From assembly GCA_900317215.1 (NCBI GenBank), contig ONFW01000165.1, positions 1 through 11,334 of the forward strand: a stretch of DNA of 11,334 nt, given 5' to 3'. The first letter of the stretch is position 1, and every line of letters starts with the position of its first letter. The DNA is from an uncultured Eubacteriales bacterium (lineage in GTDB: Bacteria; Bacillota; Clostridia; Oscillospirales; Acutalibacteraceae). Position numbers and translations under genes: made by a program. Shown here piece after piece: positions 1-6,860 of the stretch. The notes beneath the pieces were generated by a model. It made no database searches. It was not told the DNA's origin and worked only from the letters and a program-made list of their open reading frames with translations.

Positions 1-80
<80 letters not shown>

Positions 81-112
81 TGTATTCTGTCGCTGTTTCA
101 TACGACTTTTGT

Positions 113-141
113 ATTATATCATTGCATCTCGTAAATGTCAA
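113..141 (-). promoter_or_regulatory. Perfect consensus sigma-A promoter of the 5S rRNA gene
   Basis: On the minus strand TTGACA (141-136) and TATAAT (118-113) are separated by exactly 17 bp, matching the housekeeping sigma consensus at all twelve positions. The predicted transcript start is near 106, leaving about 26 nt of leader to be trimmed from the 5S precursor. The strength fits a stable-RNA gene. It matches in design the promoter of tRNA-fMet at 11104-11132. Confidence 0.9.
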
Positions 142-178
142 TAGTTATTTAGCAGAAACATTTATACTATAAGTACGG

Positions 179-215
179 GGTACAGTTATTATACAAAAAG
201 TATACTAACTGTACC
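179..215. other. Long hairpin (16-bp inverted repeat) after the ABC permease
   Basis: GGTACAGTTATTATAC (179-194) and GTATACTAACTGTACC (200-215) form a 16-bp stem with one mismatch around an AAAAA loop. It starts 10 nt beyond the permease stop codon. There is no U-run after the stem in either direction, so it is not a classical intrinsic terminator. It may protect the 3' end of the ABC operon mRNA, act as a weak terminator, or be a protein-binding palindrome upstream of the 5S promoter. Confidence 0.6.
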
Positions 216-224
216 GCATAAGCA

Positions 225-1886
225 TCATATCGAGAGCCTGTCGATATTCCTGACAGCCCTTGTGCTGCATAGGATATAGCTTACGGCTGTAAGTATCATC
301 AGAAGGATCAGCAATATTATTATTATAAACAGAGAGCCTACTGATGTGAATCTGAACGCAAGATACGCTCCTGCACATATGACCGCTTCAAGAAGGATAG
401 CTGCAGCCATATTGAAGAATATATTATAGTTGCCTCTCAGAGCGTTCAGTTCACTGTCCCATATCAGCTTGGGATTAACGGAATCCATAAAAATGCCGAA
501 ATAGGAAGCAAATATCACCGAGAGCAGTGCTATTATACAGCAGAGCAGCATCAGCTTTATCCCCATGTTAAGATATATTCCCGCAATTATGACATAAGCT
601 ATCATACCCGTACCGCTGATTATGATGCTCACCAAAGCCTTGATATTAAGCTGCGTCATGTAAGGCATAGGGATATATTTCATAAAGGCAAGATGCGAGC
701 CCTCTCTCGTTATAGCCGAGGAGGCTATGCAGTTTGCGGCAGTAACCAGCACTGACATTGCCGAAACACCTAAAATAAAGATCAGCACCGTTTCCTCGTT
801 GCCGTGGTGTATATCATAAATAAAGGCTTCAAGAAAATTTGTCTTTCCCTGCAGAATATAGATAAGATAAAGGAAAAGCGGCCAGATAAGATTGATAAGC
901 ACGCAGTTGAGAAAATATGCGGGCGTGCGGAAAAGTATCCGGAACTCCTTTTTAAGATAGGTGACCGCAGGACTCTTCTGCTTTATTGATGACAATGAGC
1001 TTTGCAGGCTTCTTCTTCTTGATGAGCTGCTTCGGCTGACACCTGCAGCGGTCTTTATATAAACAGCCTCTGCAACGAGCAGGAACAGCGATACGCACAA
1101 AGCATTGTAGCCGATATAAAACAGCAGATTTATCGCCGTGTTGTTCACGGTAGATGACATAATAAAATGAACATGAGGGAAAATGATATTCAGCACATTG
1201 AGCAGGGTGTTTCCAGGGTCGGAAAGAACGGCGACAAGATTATCAGGGTCAAGACCGCCGCTGTTTGACACGATCACTATAAGCCCTATAATGACGCCGA
1301 AGGTAAGAAAGCCCGTTATCTTGTTGACGGTATCCTTATTTCTGATAAAGCCTGTCAGCAGCATTACGACCATGCATATCACAGCACAGTAGGAGAGCGG
1401 AACTATCGGCAGAGTAAGCATTGCAAACAAAGCTATTATCCATGTATAGAAGGGCAGCCCTGCAGCTATGATATATCCTGCAAACACCGCTATTATAAGG
1501 ATAAACTCCATTATGCTCTCGCTTATCAAAGCGGCTGTGAATTTTGAGGCTATTATCTGGAACGGTCTGAGCGGCAGCGGAAGAAGATTTTCTATATCTC
1601 CCGAAAAATAGAAAACAGAGAAAATGACATTCAAACCGAATATGAACGAGAACACCGAGACTATCTGCAGAAACAGCTCAGCGGCATTCTGTCCCGCACC
1701 TGTGGGCATGAGTTTTGCCGTCAGCGAATATATAATAACCCCTACAAAAAACGCCATGGGTATCATGATGCCGAACACAGCAAATACTGCCATTACATAG
1801 TAGAAAACCTTTTTGCGCTTTTTTTCCTGCGAGGTCGGATCAACAGCAGATATCAGCGCCTTTACAAGCTTTAAGAATACTCTCAT
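225..1886 (-). CDS. ABC-2-type exporter permease, large two-half membrane protein
   Basis: This 553-residue integral membrane protein is the likely partner of the ATPase encoded just upstream. It has a charged cytoplasmic N-terminus (DPTSQEKKRKK, 16-26) and many hydrophobic segments, among them roughly 27-55, 70-94, 118-141, 146-178, 190-206 and 253-277. A Ser/Arg-rich cytoplasmic linker (about 283-305) follows, then a second membrane half (about 322-346, 366-390, 416-437, 443-468, 489-511 and 517-541). Each half has a similar short cytoplasmic motif: IENLLPLPLRPFQ near 98-110 and LAFMKYIPMPYMTQ near 399-412. This resembles Firmicute ABC-2 permeases of the ABC_tran_2 type in which two halves are fused; that family name is from memory. 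The start codon overlaps the ATPase stop as ATGA, indicating translational coupling. The substrate cannot be inferred; antimicrobial peptides, lipids or other hydrophobic compounds are typical for such systems. Confidence 0.82.
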   Translation of the reverse strand: MRVFLKLVKALISAVDPTSQEKKRKKVFYYVMAVFAVFGIMIPMAFFVGVIIYSLTAKLMPTGAGQNAAELFLQIVSVFSFIFGLNVIFSVFYFSGDIENLLPLPLRPFQIIASKFTAALISESIMEFILIIAVFAGYIIAAGLPFYTWIIALFAMLTLPIVPLSYCAVICMVVMLLTGFIRNKDTVNKITGFLTFGVIIGLIVIVSNSGGLDPDNLVAVLSDPGNTLLNVLNIIFPHVHFIMSSTVNNTAINLLFYIGYNALCVSLFLLVAEAVYIKTAAGVSRSSSSRRRSLQSSLSSIKQKSPAVTYLKKEFRILFRTPAYFLNCVLINLIWPLFLYLIYILQGKTNFLEAFIYDIHHGNEETVLIFILGVSAMSVLVTAANCIASSAITREGSHLAFMKYIPMPYMTQLNIKALVSIIISGTGMIAYVIIAGIYLNMGIKLMLLCCIIALLSVIFASYFGIFMDSVNPKLIWDSELNALRGNYNIFFNMAAAILLEAVICAGAYLAFRFTSVGSLFIIIILLILLMILTAVSYILCSTRAVRNIDRLSI

Positions 1887-2602
1887 TTTTTCGTCAGCTC
1901 CAGAAAAATATCTTCAAGCGAACCGCTTTTTCCCTTTGCTTCAAGCTCCTCAAGCTTTCCGTCAAAAAGAATGCTCCCTTTTTGGATTATTATTACCTTG
2001 TCGCACAGCTTTTCAGCCACCTCAAGCACATGAGTTGAGAAGAACACGGTGTTCCCTGCCTTTGCATGGTCGCGCATCATCTGCTTCAGCTCAAAGGCAG
2101 AACTCGGGTCGAGTCCGACCATAGGCTCATCAAGGATCCACACGGGAGGCTCATGCATCAGCGCCGCGACCACCATTATCTTCTGTCTCATGCCGTGTGA
2201 ATAGCTCATCATCGGCGATGACAGCGCCTCAGTAAGCTCAAAGCGTGTCGCAAACTCTTCTATTTTGCTCCTTCTCTTTGCTGTGGGAACGTGATAGATA
2301 TCCCCTATAAGATCAAGAAATTCATTTCCTCTGAGCCTGAGGAACATATCAGGGCTGTCCGCTATATATCCTATGCAGCCCTTTGCTCTTATCGGATCCT
2401 TTCTTACGTTAAAGCCGTTCACGGTTATCTTGCCGACATCCGCCTTGATGATCCCCGTTATCAGCTTCATAGTGGTTGTTTTTCCGGAGCCGTTTGGGCC
2501 GATAAAGCCGACGATTTCACCCCCGTTCACCTCAAAGCTGATATCGTCCAGGGCGCGCACCGTCTTATTGTAAGTTTTTGTAACATTTTCTAACTTTATC
2601 AC
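1883..2602 (-). CDS. ABC transporter ATP-binding protein
   Basis: This is a 239-residue ATPase of the CcmA/YtrB-like ABC class that would power the permease encoded next. Residues below count from the GTG start. Walker A is GPNGSGKT (35-42), the ABC signature is the variant SYSHGMRQ (133-140), Walker B is VWILDEP (154-160) with catalytic Glu159, the D-loop is GLDP (163-166) and the switch His is 191. The Q-loop position reads GYIADSPD (78-85), with Asp in place of the usual Gln, a substitution also seen in this type of exporter ATPase. The GTG at 2602 is preferred because GAAGG sits 8 nt upstream. An in-frame ATG at 2638 lacks a ribosome binding site and would lie within a few bases of the predicted transcript start. 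Confidence 0.93.
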   Translation of the reverse strand: MIKLENVTKTYNKTVRALDDISFEVNGGEIVGFIGPNGSGKTTTMKLITGIIKADVGKITVNGFNVRKDPIRAKGCIGYIADSPDMFLRLRGNEFLDLIGDIYHVPTAKRRSKIEEFATRFELTEALSSPMMSYSHGMRQKIMVVAALMHEPPVWILDEPMVGLDPSSAFELKQMMRDHAKAGNTVFFSTHVLEVAEKLCDKVIIIQKGSILFDGKLEELEAKGKSGSLEDIFLELTKK

Positions 2603-2620
2603 AACAAACACCTTCTTTTC

Positions 2621-2671
2621 TTGCGGTAATTTTATCATAATTGCAGGAATTATACAAGCTATTTACCGCAA
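2621..2671. repeat. Exact 9-bp inverted repeat flanking the ABC operon -10 box
   Basis: TTGCGGTAA at 2621-2629 and TTACCGCAA at 2663-2671 are exact reverse complements. Their centres are 42 bp apart, about four helical turns, and the -10 box lies between them. This geometry suits a pair of operator sites contacted from the same DNA face. A 9-bp match in AT-rich DNA could be chance. Confidence 0.4.
2649..2654 (-). promoter_or_regulatory. Predicted -10 box of the ABC exporter operon
   Basis: A perfect TATAAT on the minus strand lies 46 bp before the GTG start of the ATPase gene, predicting a transcript start near 2642 and a leader of about 40 nt. No good -35 hexamer is present at the normal distance, which suggests a weak or activator-dependent promoter. 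The box lies between the two arms of an exact 9-bp inverted repeat (2621-2629 and 2663-2671). Confidence 0.5.
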
Positions 2672-2723
2672 TTTTTATTTCAGAAAATCCCTCAGGCACA
2701 CTATCCGACCTGCTCCTGCGGAT

Positions 2724-2769
2724 AAAAAAATCACAGGGACTGCCGCTTTCCGCAGGCGGTCCCTGTGAT
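2724..2769 (-). terminator. Intrinsic terminator of the PLP-enzyme lipoprotein gene
   Basis: On the minus strand GTCCCT-type arms pair perfectly: 2759-2768 with 2731-2740, extended by one more A-T pair, and the stem is followed by seven T (2730-2724). The stem begins 46 nt past the stop codon of the gene that ends at 2815. It insulates that gene from the ABC operon downstream. Confidence 0.92.
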
Positions 2770-2814
2770 ATCCTCCAAATAGTGTAACGCTCTTAACGGC
2801 ACAGATCCGATCTA

Positions 2815-4467
2815 TCAGTAATCAAGCCTGATCGATGCTTCAATATCTTTCAGCTCTTCCTCCGGTACCGTCCTGTCTTTATTGATCTCAATATAATAAT
2901 CTCTGACCGAGCTTGCTGCCATGATATCCGGCAATATCTCAAGGAACTTATCTATCTCTTCCTCGGTATTGTAGATACCAAAGCTTATGCGTATCATTCC
3001 CGCTGTTTTCATGTCAGCGCAGCCTGCAAAGCCGTCAACCTCTTCGTCAGACAGCTTCATCATACGCCACACATAGGGGTGAGCGCAGAAGGCTCCACGT
3101 CTTGTGGCCACGCCTCCCATTGTTGAAAGGTTCTGAGCAAGAATATAGGAATTGATGTCGGAGAAATTGAACGTAATAACTCCCACTCTGTCATCAAGAT
3201 TTTCGCTGTCGCCGTAAATTACTACATTATCGAGTTTTTTCAGACCCTCGACAAGCTTTTTGTTGAGAGCCTTTTCGTGAGCCTCGATCTTGTCAAATCC
3301 CACCTCACGAAGAATATCGATAGCCTTTCCAAGTCCCACGATCCCGGCATAGTTGGGAGAGCCTGCTTCATATACATCGGGAGCGTGCTTATACTCCTGT
3401 TCATTGTCCTTTACAATTGTGACAGTACCGCCGCCGTAAAATTCGGGCATGTGCTGATTCAGCACCTCCGTAAGTCCCACAACTGCACCTCCGCCATAGG
3501 GAGAGTACATCTTATGAGCTGAGAATACGAAAAAGTCTATATTCTCCTCTGGAGTATCTCCGAGCATAGAGAAGGCTCTGTGGGCAACTATCTGAGCGCC
3601 GTCTACGATGATCTTTGCACCATACTCATGTGCAAGCTTTGCTACTCTGTGTACATCCGTGACATAGCCCGTAACATTTGATGCAGCCGTGACCGAAACA
3701 TATTTGATCTTCCCGTTATTCTCCTTGAGAAGTCTTTCTATGTCGTCATAAATGACCCTGCCTTGCTCATCGACCTCGGCATAAACGACCTTACAGCGCT
3801 CTCTCCAGCTGAGATCGTTCGCATGATGCTCTATACGGGTAGTAAGAACAATATCCTCCTCGCTCTCAATCAGAGCAGACGCCAGCTTGTTAAGACCATC
3901 TGTCGTATTATTGACGAAAAAGGCGGTATAGGTATTTTTGCCGTCGTTAGCGCCAACAAAATCGATCACCTTATTCCTGACCTGATTGCACACATCTGTA
4001 GAATGATCCGATTTTGCCGAATATCCCCTTCCTATAGAGCCGTACATTTCAAACTCCTTGTTCACCTCATCCTCAACGGGCTTGAGCACAGGTGTCGTTG
4101 CGGCGTTGTCAAAATTTATGAGCGGTCTCTTTGTACCGTCCTTAAGCTCTACAGGCGTATTAATGCCAACAACCAGATCACGGATATTGTCTATGGTTAT
4201 GGGAGCATCACTCTGAGAGGACGTCTCTTCCTTTCCGGAGCTCTCAGGACCTACCTCCTGGCTCGTCTGAACACTGTCCTGTACGCTGTTATCCTGCGTT
4301 TCCGAAGCCTTCGCCGTCTCCGAAACAACAGAAGCTCCTTCCGCCGAACTCTGTGAGGAGGTCCCCTCCTTGCTTACATTGATCGTACACCCTGACGCAG
4401 CGCCTGTTATCATAGCTGCCGCCATCGCAACCACCAGTATCCTCCACAGCCTTGACCGCATTTTCAT
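2815..4467 (-). CDS. Lipoprotein with a cysteine-desulfurase-like class V PLP enzyme domain
   Basis: The 550-residue product has an N-terminal lipoprotein signal (basic MKMRSR, a hydrophobic core, ASGC with Cys27), a Ser/Glu-rich linker (about 30-88), and a class V aminotransferase / cysteine desulfurase fold (about 92-517). Visible family motifs are INFDNAATTP (117-126), the EHHAN motif (213-217) whose His stacks on the cofactor in SufS-type enzymes, VDGAQ (288-292) for the pyridine ring, SAHK with Schiff-base Lys319, EAGSPN (367-372) and RRGAFCAHP (456-464), with Cys461 at the persulfide-carrying position. The active site therefore appears complete. Predicted location is outside the membrane, although relatives are cytoplasmic and take sulfur from cysteine for Fe-S or thio-cofactor synthesis. 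No SufB/C/D/U or IscU gene is nearby. Start: AAAGGA lies only 3 nt from this ATG but 9 nt from the in-frame ATG at 4461, which may be the true start; the signal peptide is kept either way. Confidence 0.88.
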   Translation of the reverse strand: MKMRSRLWRILVVAMAAAMITGAASGCTINVSKEGTSSQSSAEGASVVSETAKASETQDNSVQDSVQTSQEVGPESSGKEETSSQSDAPITIDNIRDLVVGINTPVELKDGTKRPLINFDNAATTPVLKPVEDEVNKEFEMYGSIGRGYSAKSDHSTDVCNQVRNKVIDFVGANDGKNTYTAFFVNNTTDGLNKLASALIESEEDIVLTTRIEHHANDLSWRERCKVVYAEVDEQGRVIYDDIERLLKENNGKIKYVSVTAASNVTGYVTDVHRVAKLAHEYGAKIIVDGAQIVAHRAFSMLGDTPEENIDFFVFSAHKMYSPYGGGAVVGLTEVLNQHMPEFYGGGTVTIVKDNEQEYKHAPDVYEAGSPNYAGIVGLGKAIDILREVGFDKIEAHEKALNKKLVEGLKKLDNVVIYGDSENLDDRVGVITFNFSDINSYILAQNLSTMGGVATRRGAFCAHPYVWRMMKLSDEEVDGFAGCADMKTAGMIRISFGIYNTEEEIDKFLEILPDIMAASSVRDYYIEINKDRTVPEEELKDIEASIRLDY

Positions 4468-4526
4468 ACTTCCTTTCTATTGTAATTTCCGCAGTTTTAC
4501 CTTCTCGCTACGGTTTTATTATCCTT

Positions 4527-4555
4527 ATTATACTTCAATTCCCTTGATAAATCAA
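4527..4555 (-). promoter_or_regulatory. Sigma-A promoter of the PLP-enzyme lipoprotein gene
   Basis: On the minus strand TTGATT (4555-4550), 17 bp and TATAAT (4532-4527) form a good housekeeping promoter, with a predicted start near 4520 and a leader of about 53 nt. The -35 box is part of the small palindrome TTGATTTATCAA, which might bind a regulator or might be chance. Confidence 0.75.
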
Positions 4556-4821
4556 TCATGATACTTAATAAAAAGAGGGGAATTTGACAAATCAGGCTAT
4601 GCAGAGATGCTTTCCTGCACCGATTCAGCCTTCCCGTTCGTGCATACCGCCGCAGTTATTTTTCCTTACGATGAGCAAAAACGGCTCTCGGCATCGCCTC
4701 TCTTTTAACAAAAGATATCAACTATATGTCTAAAAACCGTTGAATTTGTTGAAGATTTGATCTTATTACACCTTAAAAGCTTATCGGATAACCACGGCAT
4801 GAGCAAGGTGACTTTACATAC
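4556..4821. other. Intergenic stretch without a recognised gene
   Basis: These 266 bases lie between the promoter of the PLP-enzyme gene and the terminator of the LRR/ADP-ribosyltransferase-like gene. I see no start codon with a ribosome binding site followed by a reasonable reading frame, no tRNA and no convincing structured RNA. A TTGACA on the plus strand at 4584-4589 lacks a matching -10 box. The stretch could hold a decayed gene, but no homology is recognisable. Confidence 0.4.
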
Positions 4822-4859
4822 AAAAAGCCCTCCGGCCTTTATCGTGCCGAGGGCTTTTT
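4822..4859 (-). terminator. Intrinsic terminator of the LRR/ADP-ribosyltransferase-like gene
   Basis: AAAAAGCCCTC at the left and GAGGGCTTTTT at the right, extended inward by CGGC and GCCG with one bulged C, form a GC-rich hairpin flanked by A and T runs. It lies 44 nt past the stop codon of the minus-strand gene ending at 4903. Its symmetry would let it stop transcription from either side. Confidence 0.9.
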
Positions 4860-4902
4860 GTTCAAGCTTTTCTGCCGATATTCAATTAGTTCTCACCGAG
4901 GA

Positions 4903-6687
4903 TCAGAGCAATTCCACCTTTACATAATTCCTGTAGAGCTCCTTTTCCTCTCCGTCATAATCCGTTATATTTACAGCCATTGTCCCGACGTCAAGAATAC
5001 GATAGGAAGCATTTCTTGACATCAGTATCTCCTTTTCATTTGTACCTATTATACTGTCAATACTGATCGCACCAAGAGCATCCATGCTTTCCTTTGAAGC
5101 GTAGATAATAAACAGCGTATCAGAAAAATTGCACGCCACACCAATATCGGTCGTGGTGCTTATCATTATCGGATCGGTAAAGGTCTTTCCTATGGAAGCC
5201 TTGAGCTGCTCAAGTGTCGGCACCTCTTCCGTTCCCGCCGCCGCCTTGAGCTGGCTGTCATACACACCGCTGTACAGAACCAGATCGTCACACATCCTGC
5301 CGCGGCGAAGCTCCGTATAAAGGCCGTGATCCATCATAAGATAAGTCTCCTCATAATCCGCGCCAAATGCTATTGCCGCTTGCTCCGACATGACGGGATC
5401 ATGATTCTCGGCAGATGTCATTCCCATGAAATGGGGAATGATCTCCCCCTTGTAAAGCATAGTGTAGAGCAGATCATCTCTTTCTGTGGGAACACCGTTT
5501 TCCTTGCAGAAATCGATATATTTTTTGCTCCATTCAGCAAACTCATCATTGCTGATAACACGATAGCTGCTGTATTTCTCTTCATCGAAAAGACTGCTGT
5601 CACCCGCTATGGAGCCAAGAGTATCAGGCCTTGACATTTCTTTCGCGCCGCTGTCCGTATCAGGCTCATCAATGATCGTTTCCTCATGGGGAGCAGGCTG
5701 CATCTCCTCAGGAAGCTGATAGCAGCACTCATAGGCATTCTCGGCAACAGAAGCAGCCTTAACAAGTACCTCTGTCAGAGAAGAGCAGCTGTAAAAAGCC
5801 TGATCGTCTATCCGATCCATTTCTCCCGGCACCGAGATCCTCTTGAGTGCCTCGCAATGAGAAAAGGTTCTTTTTCCTATTGATGAGAGCTCGTGATCAA
5901 TGTTGACCTCAGACAGTGCTTCGCAGGAGTAGAATAACCTGTCCGACAGGCTTCTGAGCTTATTACCCGAAAATGTCACAGAGGTGAGCCCGGAACAGTT
6001 TGAGAAAGCAAAACGGCCAAGCTCACTGAGTTCGGCGGGAAGCTTCACACTTTTCAGCGACTTGCAAAACAGGAAAGCGCCCTTTTTTATCGTCTCAATA
6101 CCGTCCTTCAGATCTATCGCGCCAAGCCTTGTACAGCCCGAAAATGCTCCCTCGCCTATGGTCTTGAGCGAATCAGGCAGAGTTATGTCCTCTAAATTTG
6201 AGCAGCATTCAAAGGCATAATCCCCGATCTCTGACACCCCCTCGGGAATAACGAGCTTTTGCACGGCTATGTTCCCCGCAAAACAGCTTTCTCCGATTGC
6301 AGTGACCCTTTTGCCCGAGATAGCAGCAGGGATCACCGGAGCAGGCTCCTTCCCCTTGTAGCCGGTCAGGATCACATTGCCTTGACCATCCTCAGAGTAT
6401 GAAAAATCACTTTCAGATACATCACCGCTCTCAATGTTGGAGCCTTCAGAGGAATTCCGGCTTATTTCGTCCCGACTTTTTTCGTCCGAAGGGGCAGCCT
6501 CCGTTGAGACTTCTGCACTCTTGTCGGGGGTGTTATCCTCCGAGGACACCGATACGCTCCGGCTCTCTGCTGCGCTGTTAGAGCCGGTCTCCTTTTCCGC
6601 AGGTCCTCCGCAGCCTGTCCCGACAGTCATTAACATCGAAGCCGCACAAAGCACTGCGGTCACGCCATGTTTGAAATGCTTTTTCAT
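4903..6687 (-). CDS. Lipoprotein with BspA-type leucine-rich repeats and an ADP-ribosyltransferase-like domain
   Basis: The 594-residue product begins with a lipoprotein signal (MKKHFKHG, hydrophobic core, VGTGC with Cys26) and an acidic Ser/Glu linker (about 30-100). About eight or nine BspA-type (LRR_5) repeats follow (about 125-323), with recurring IGxxAFxxCxxL and xxIxLPxxL patterns; such repeats mediate surface binding. After an acidic spacer, the C-terminal domain (about 380-594) resembles the ADPRT-exoenzyme fold: YTELRRG (457-463), LYSG (471-474), GKTF then ISTT (509-512), and the ExE motif NEKEILM (550-556) with Glu551 and Glu553. ADP-ribosyltransferases of the R-S-E class move ADP-ribose from NAD to a target. 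Here the Arg of the usual YRG motif is Ser473, so activity is uncertain. Start supported by AGGAG 9 nt upstream. It sits between its own promoter and terminator. I am sure of the repeats and fairly sure of the enzyme fold. Confidence 0.85.
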   Translation of the reverse strand: MKKHFKHGVTAVLCAASMLMTVGTGCGGPAEKETGSNSAAESRSVSVSSEDNTPDKSAEVSTEAAPSDEKSRDEISRNSSEGSNIESGDVSESDFSYSEDGQGNVILTGYKGKEPAPVIPAAISGKRVTAIGESCFAGNIAVQKLVIPEGVSEIGDYAFECCSNLEDITLPDSLKTIGEGAFSGCTRLGAIDLKDGIETIKKGAFLFCKSLKSVKLPAELSELGRFAFSNCSGLTSVTFSGNKLRSLSDRLFYSCEALSEVNIDHELSSIGKRTFSHCEALKRISVPGEMDRIDDQAFYSCSSLTEVLVKAASVAENAYECCYQLPEEMQPAPHEETIIDEPDTDSGAKEMSRPDTLGSIAGDSSLFDEEKYSSYRVISNDEFAEWSKKYIDFCKENGVPTERDDLLYTMLYKGEIIPHFMGMTSAENHDPVMSEQAAIAFGADYEETYLMMDHGLYTELRRGRMCDDLVLYSGVYDSQLKAAAGTEEVPTLEQLKASIGKTFTDPIMISTTTDIGVACNFSDTLFIIYASKESMDALGAISIDSIIGTNEKEILMSRNASYRILDVGTMAVNITDYDGEEKELYRNYVKVELL

Positions 6688-6754
6688 GTCTACATTCTCC
6701 TTTATTATGTAATTAGCTGGTTTATTCTGCCAAGCAGCCTTTTCTTACAAGAAT

Positions 6755-6784
6755 ATCATAGCACAACAGATGCAATAAAAGCAA
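6755..6784 (-). promoter_or_regulatory. Probable promoter of the LRR/ADP-ribosyltransferase-like gene
   Basis: On the minus strand TTGCTT (6784-6779) and TATGAT (6760-6755) are separated by 18 bp, a moderate match to the sigma-A consensus. The predicted start is near 6748, giving a leader of about 60 nt that ends in the AGGAG site. Confidence 0.5.
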
Positions 6785-6813
6785 GGCAATGCTGGTGAAC
6801 CCCTTTTCTGGCG

Positions 6814-6853
6814 AAAAAAAAGACCGTACCGATCTGACAAGGGGGTACGGTCT
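6814..6853 (-). terminator. Intrinsic terminator of the HAD phosphatase gene
   Basis: On the minus strand AGACCGTACC (6853-6844) pairs perfectly with GGTACGGTCT (6830-6821) and is followed by seven T (6820-6814). The stem starts 7 nt after the stop codon of the gene ending at 6861. Confidence 0.93.
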
Positions 6854-6860
6854 GTATTGT

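Noticed and set aside
3763..4356. Long plus-strand open frame of 197 codons opposite the PLP-enzyme gene
   Set aside because: It lies entirely antisense to a gene with clear family motifs, has no ribosome binding site and shows no recognisable domain.
2815..4467. Member of a suf or isc Fe-S assembly operon
   Set aside because: No SufB, SufC, SufD, SufU or IscU-like frame is nearby, the gene is single between its own promoter and terminator, and the protein carries an export signal.
4584..4612. TTGACA on the plus strand as a promoter for a transcript in the 4556-4821 gap
   Set aside because: No -10-like hexamer lies 16-18 bp downstream and no gene follows on that strand.
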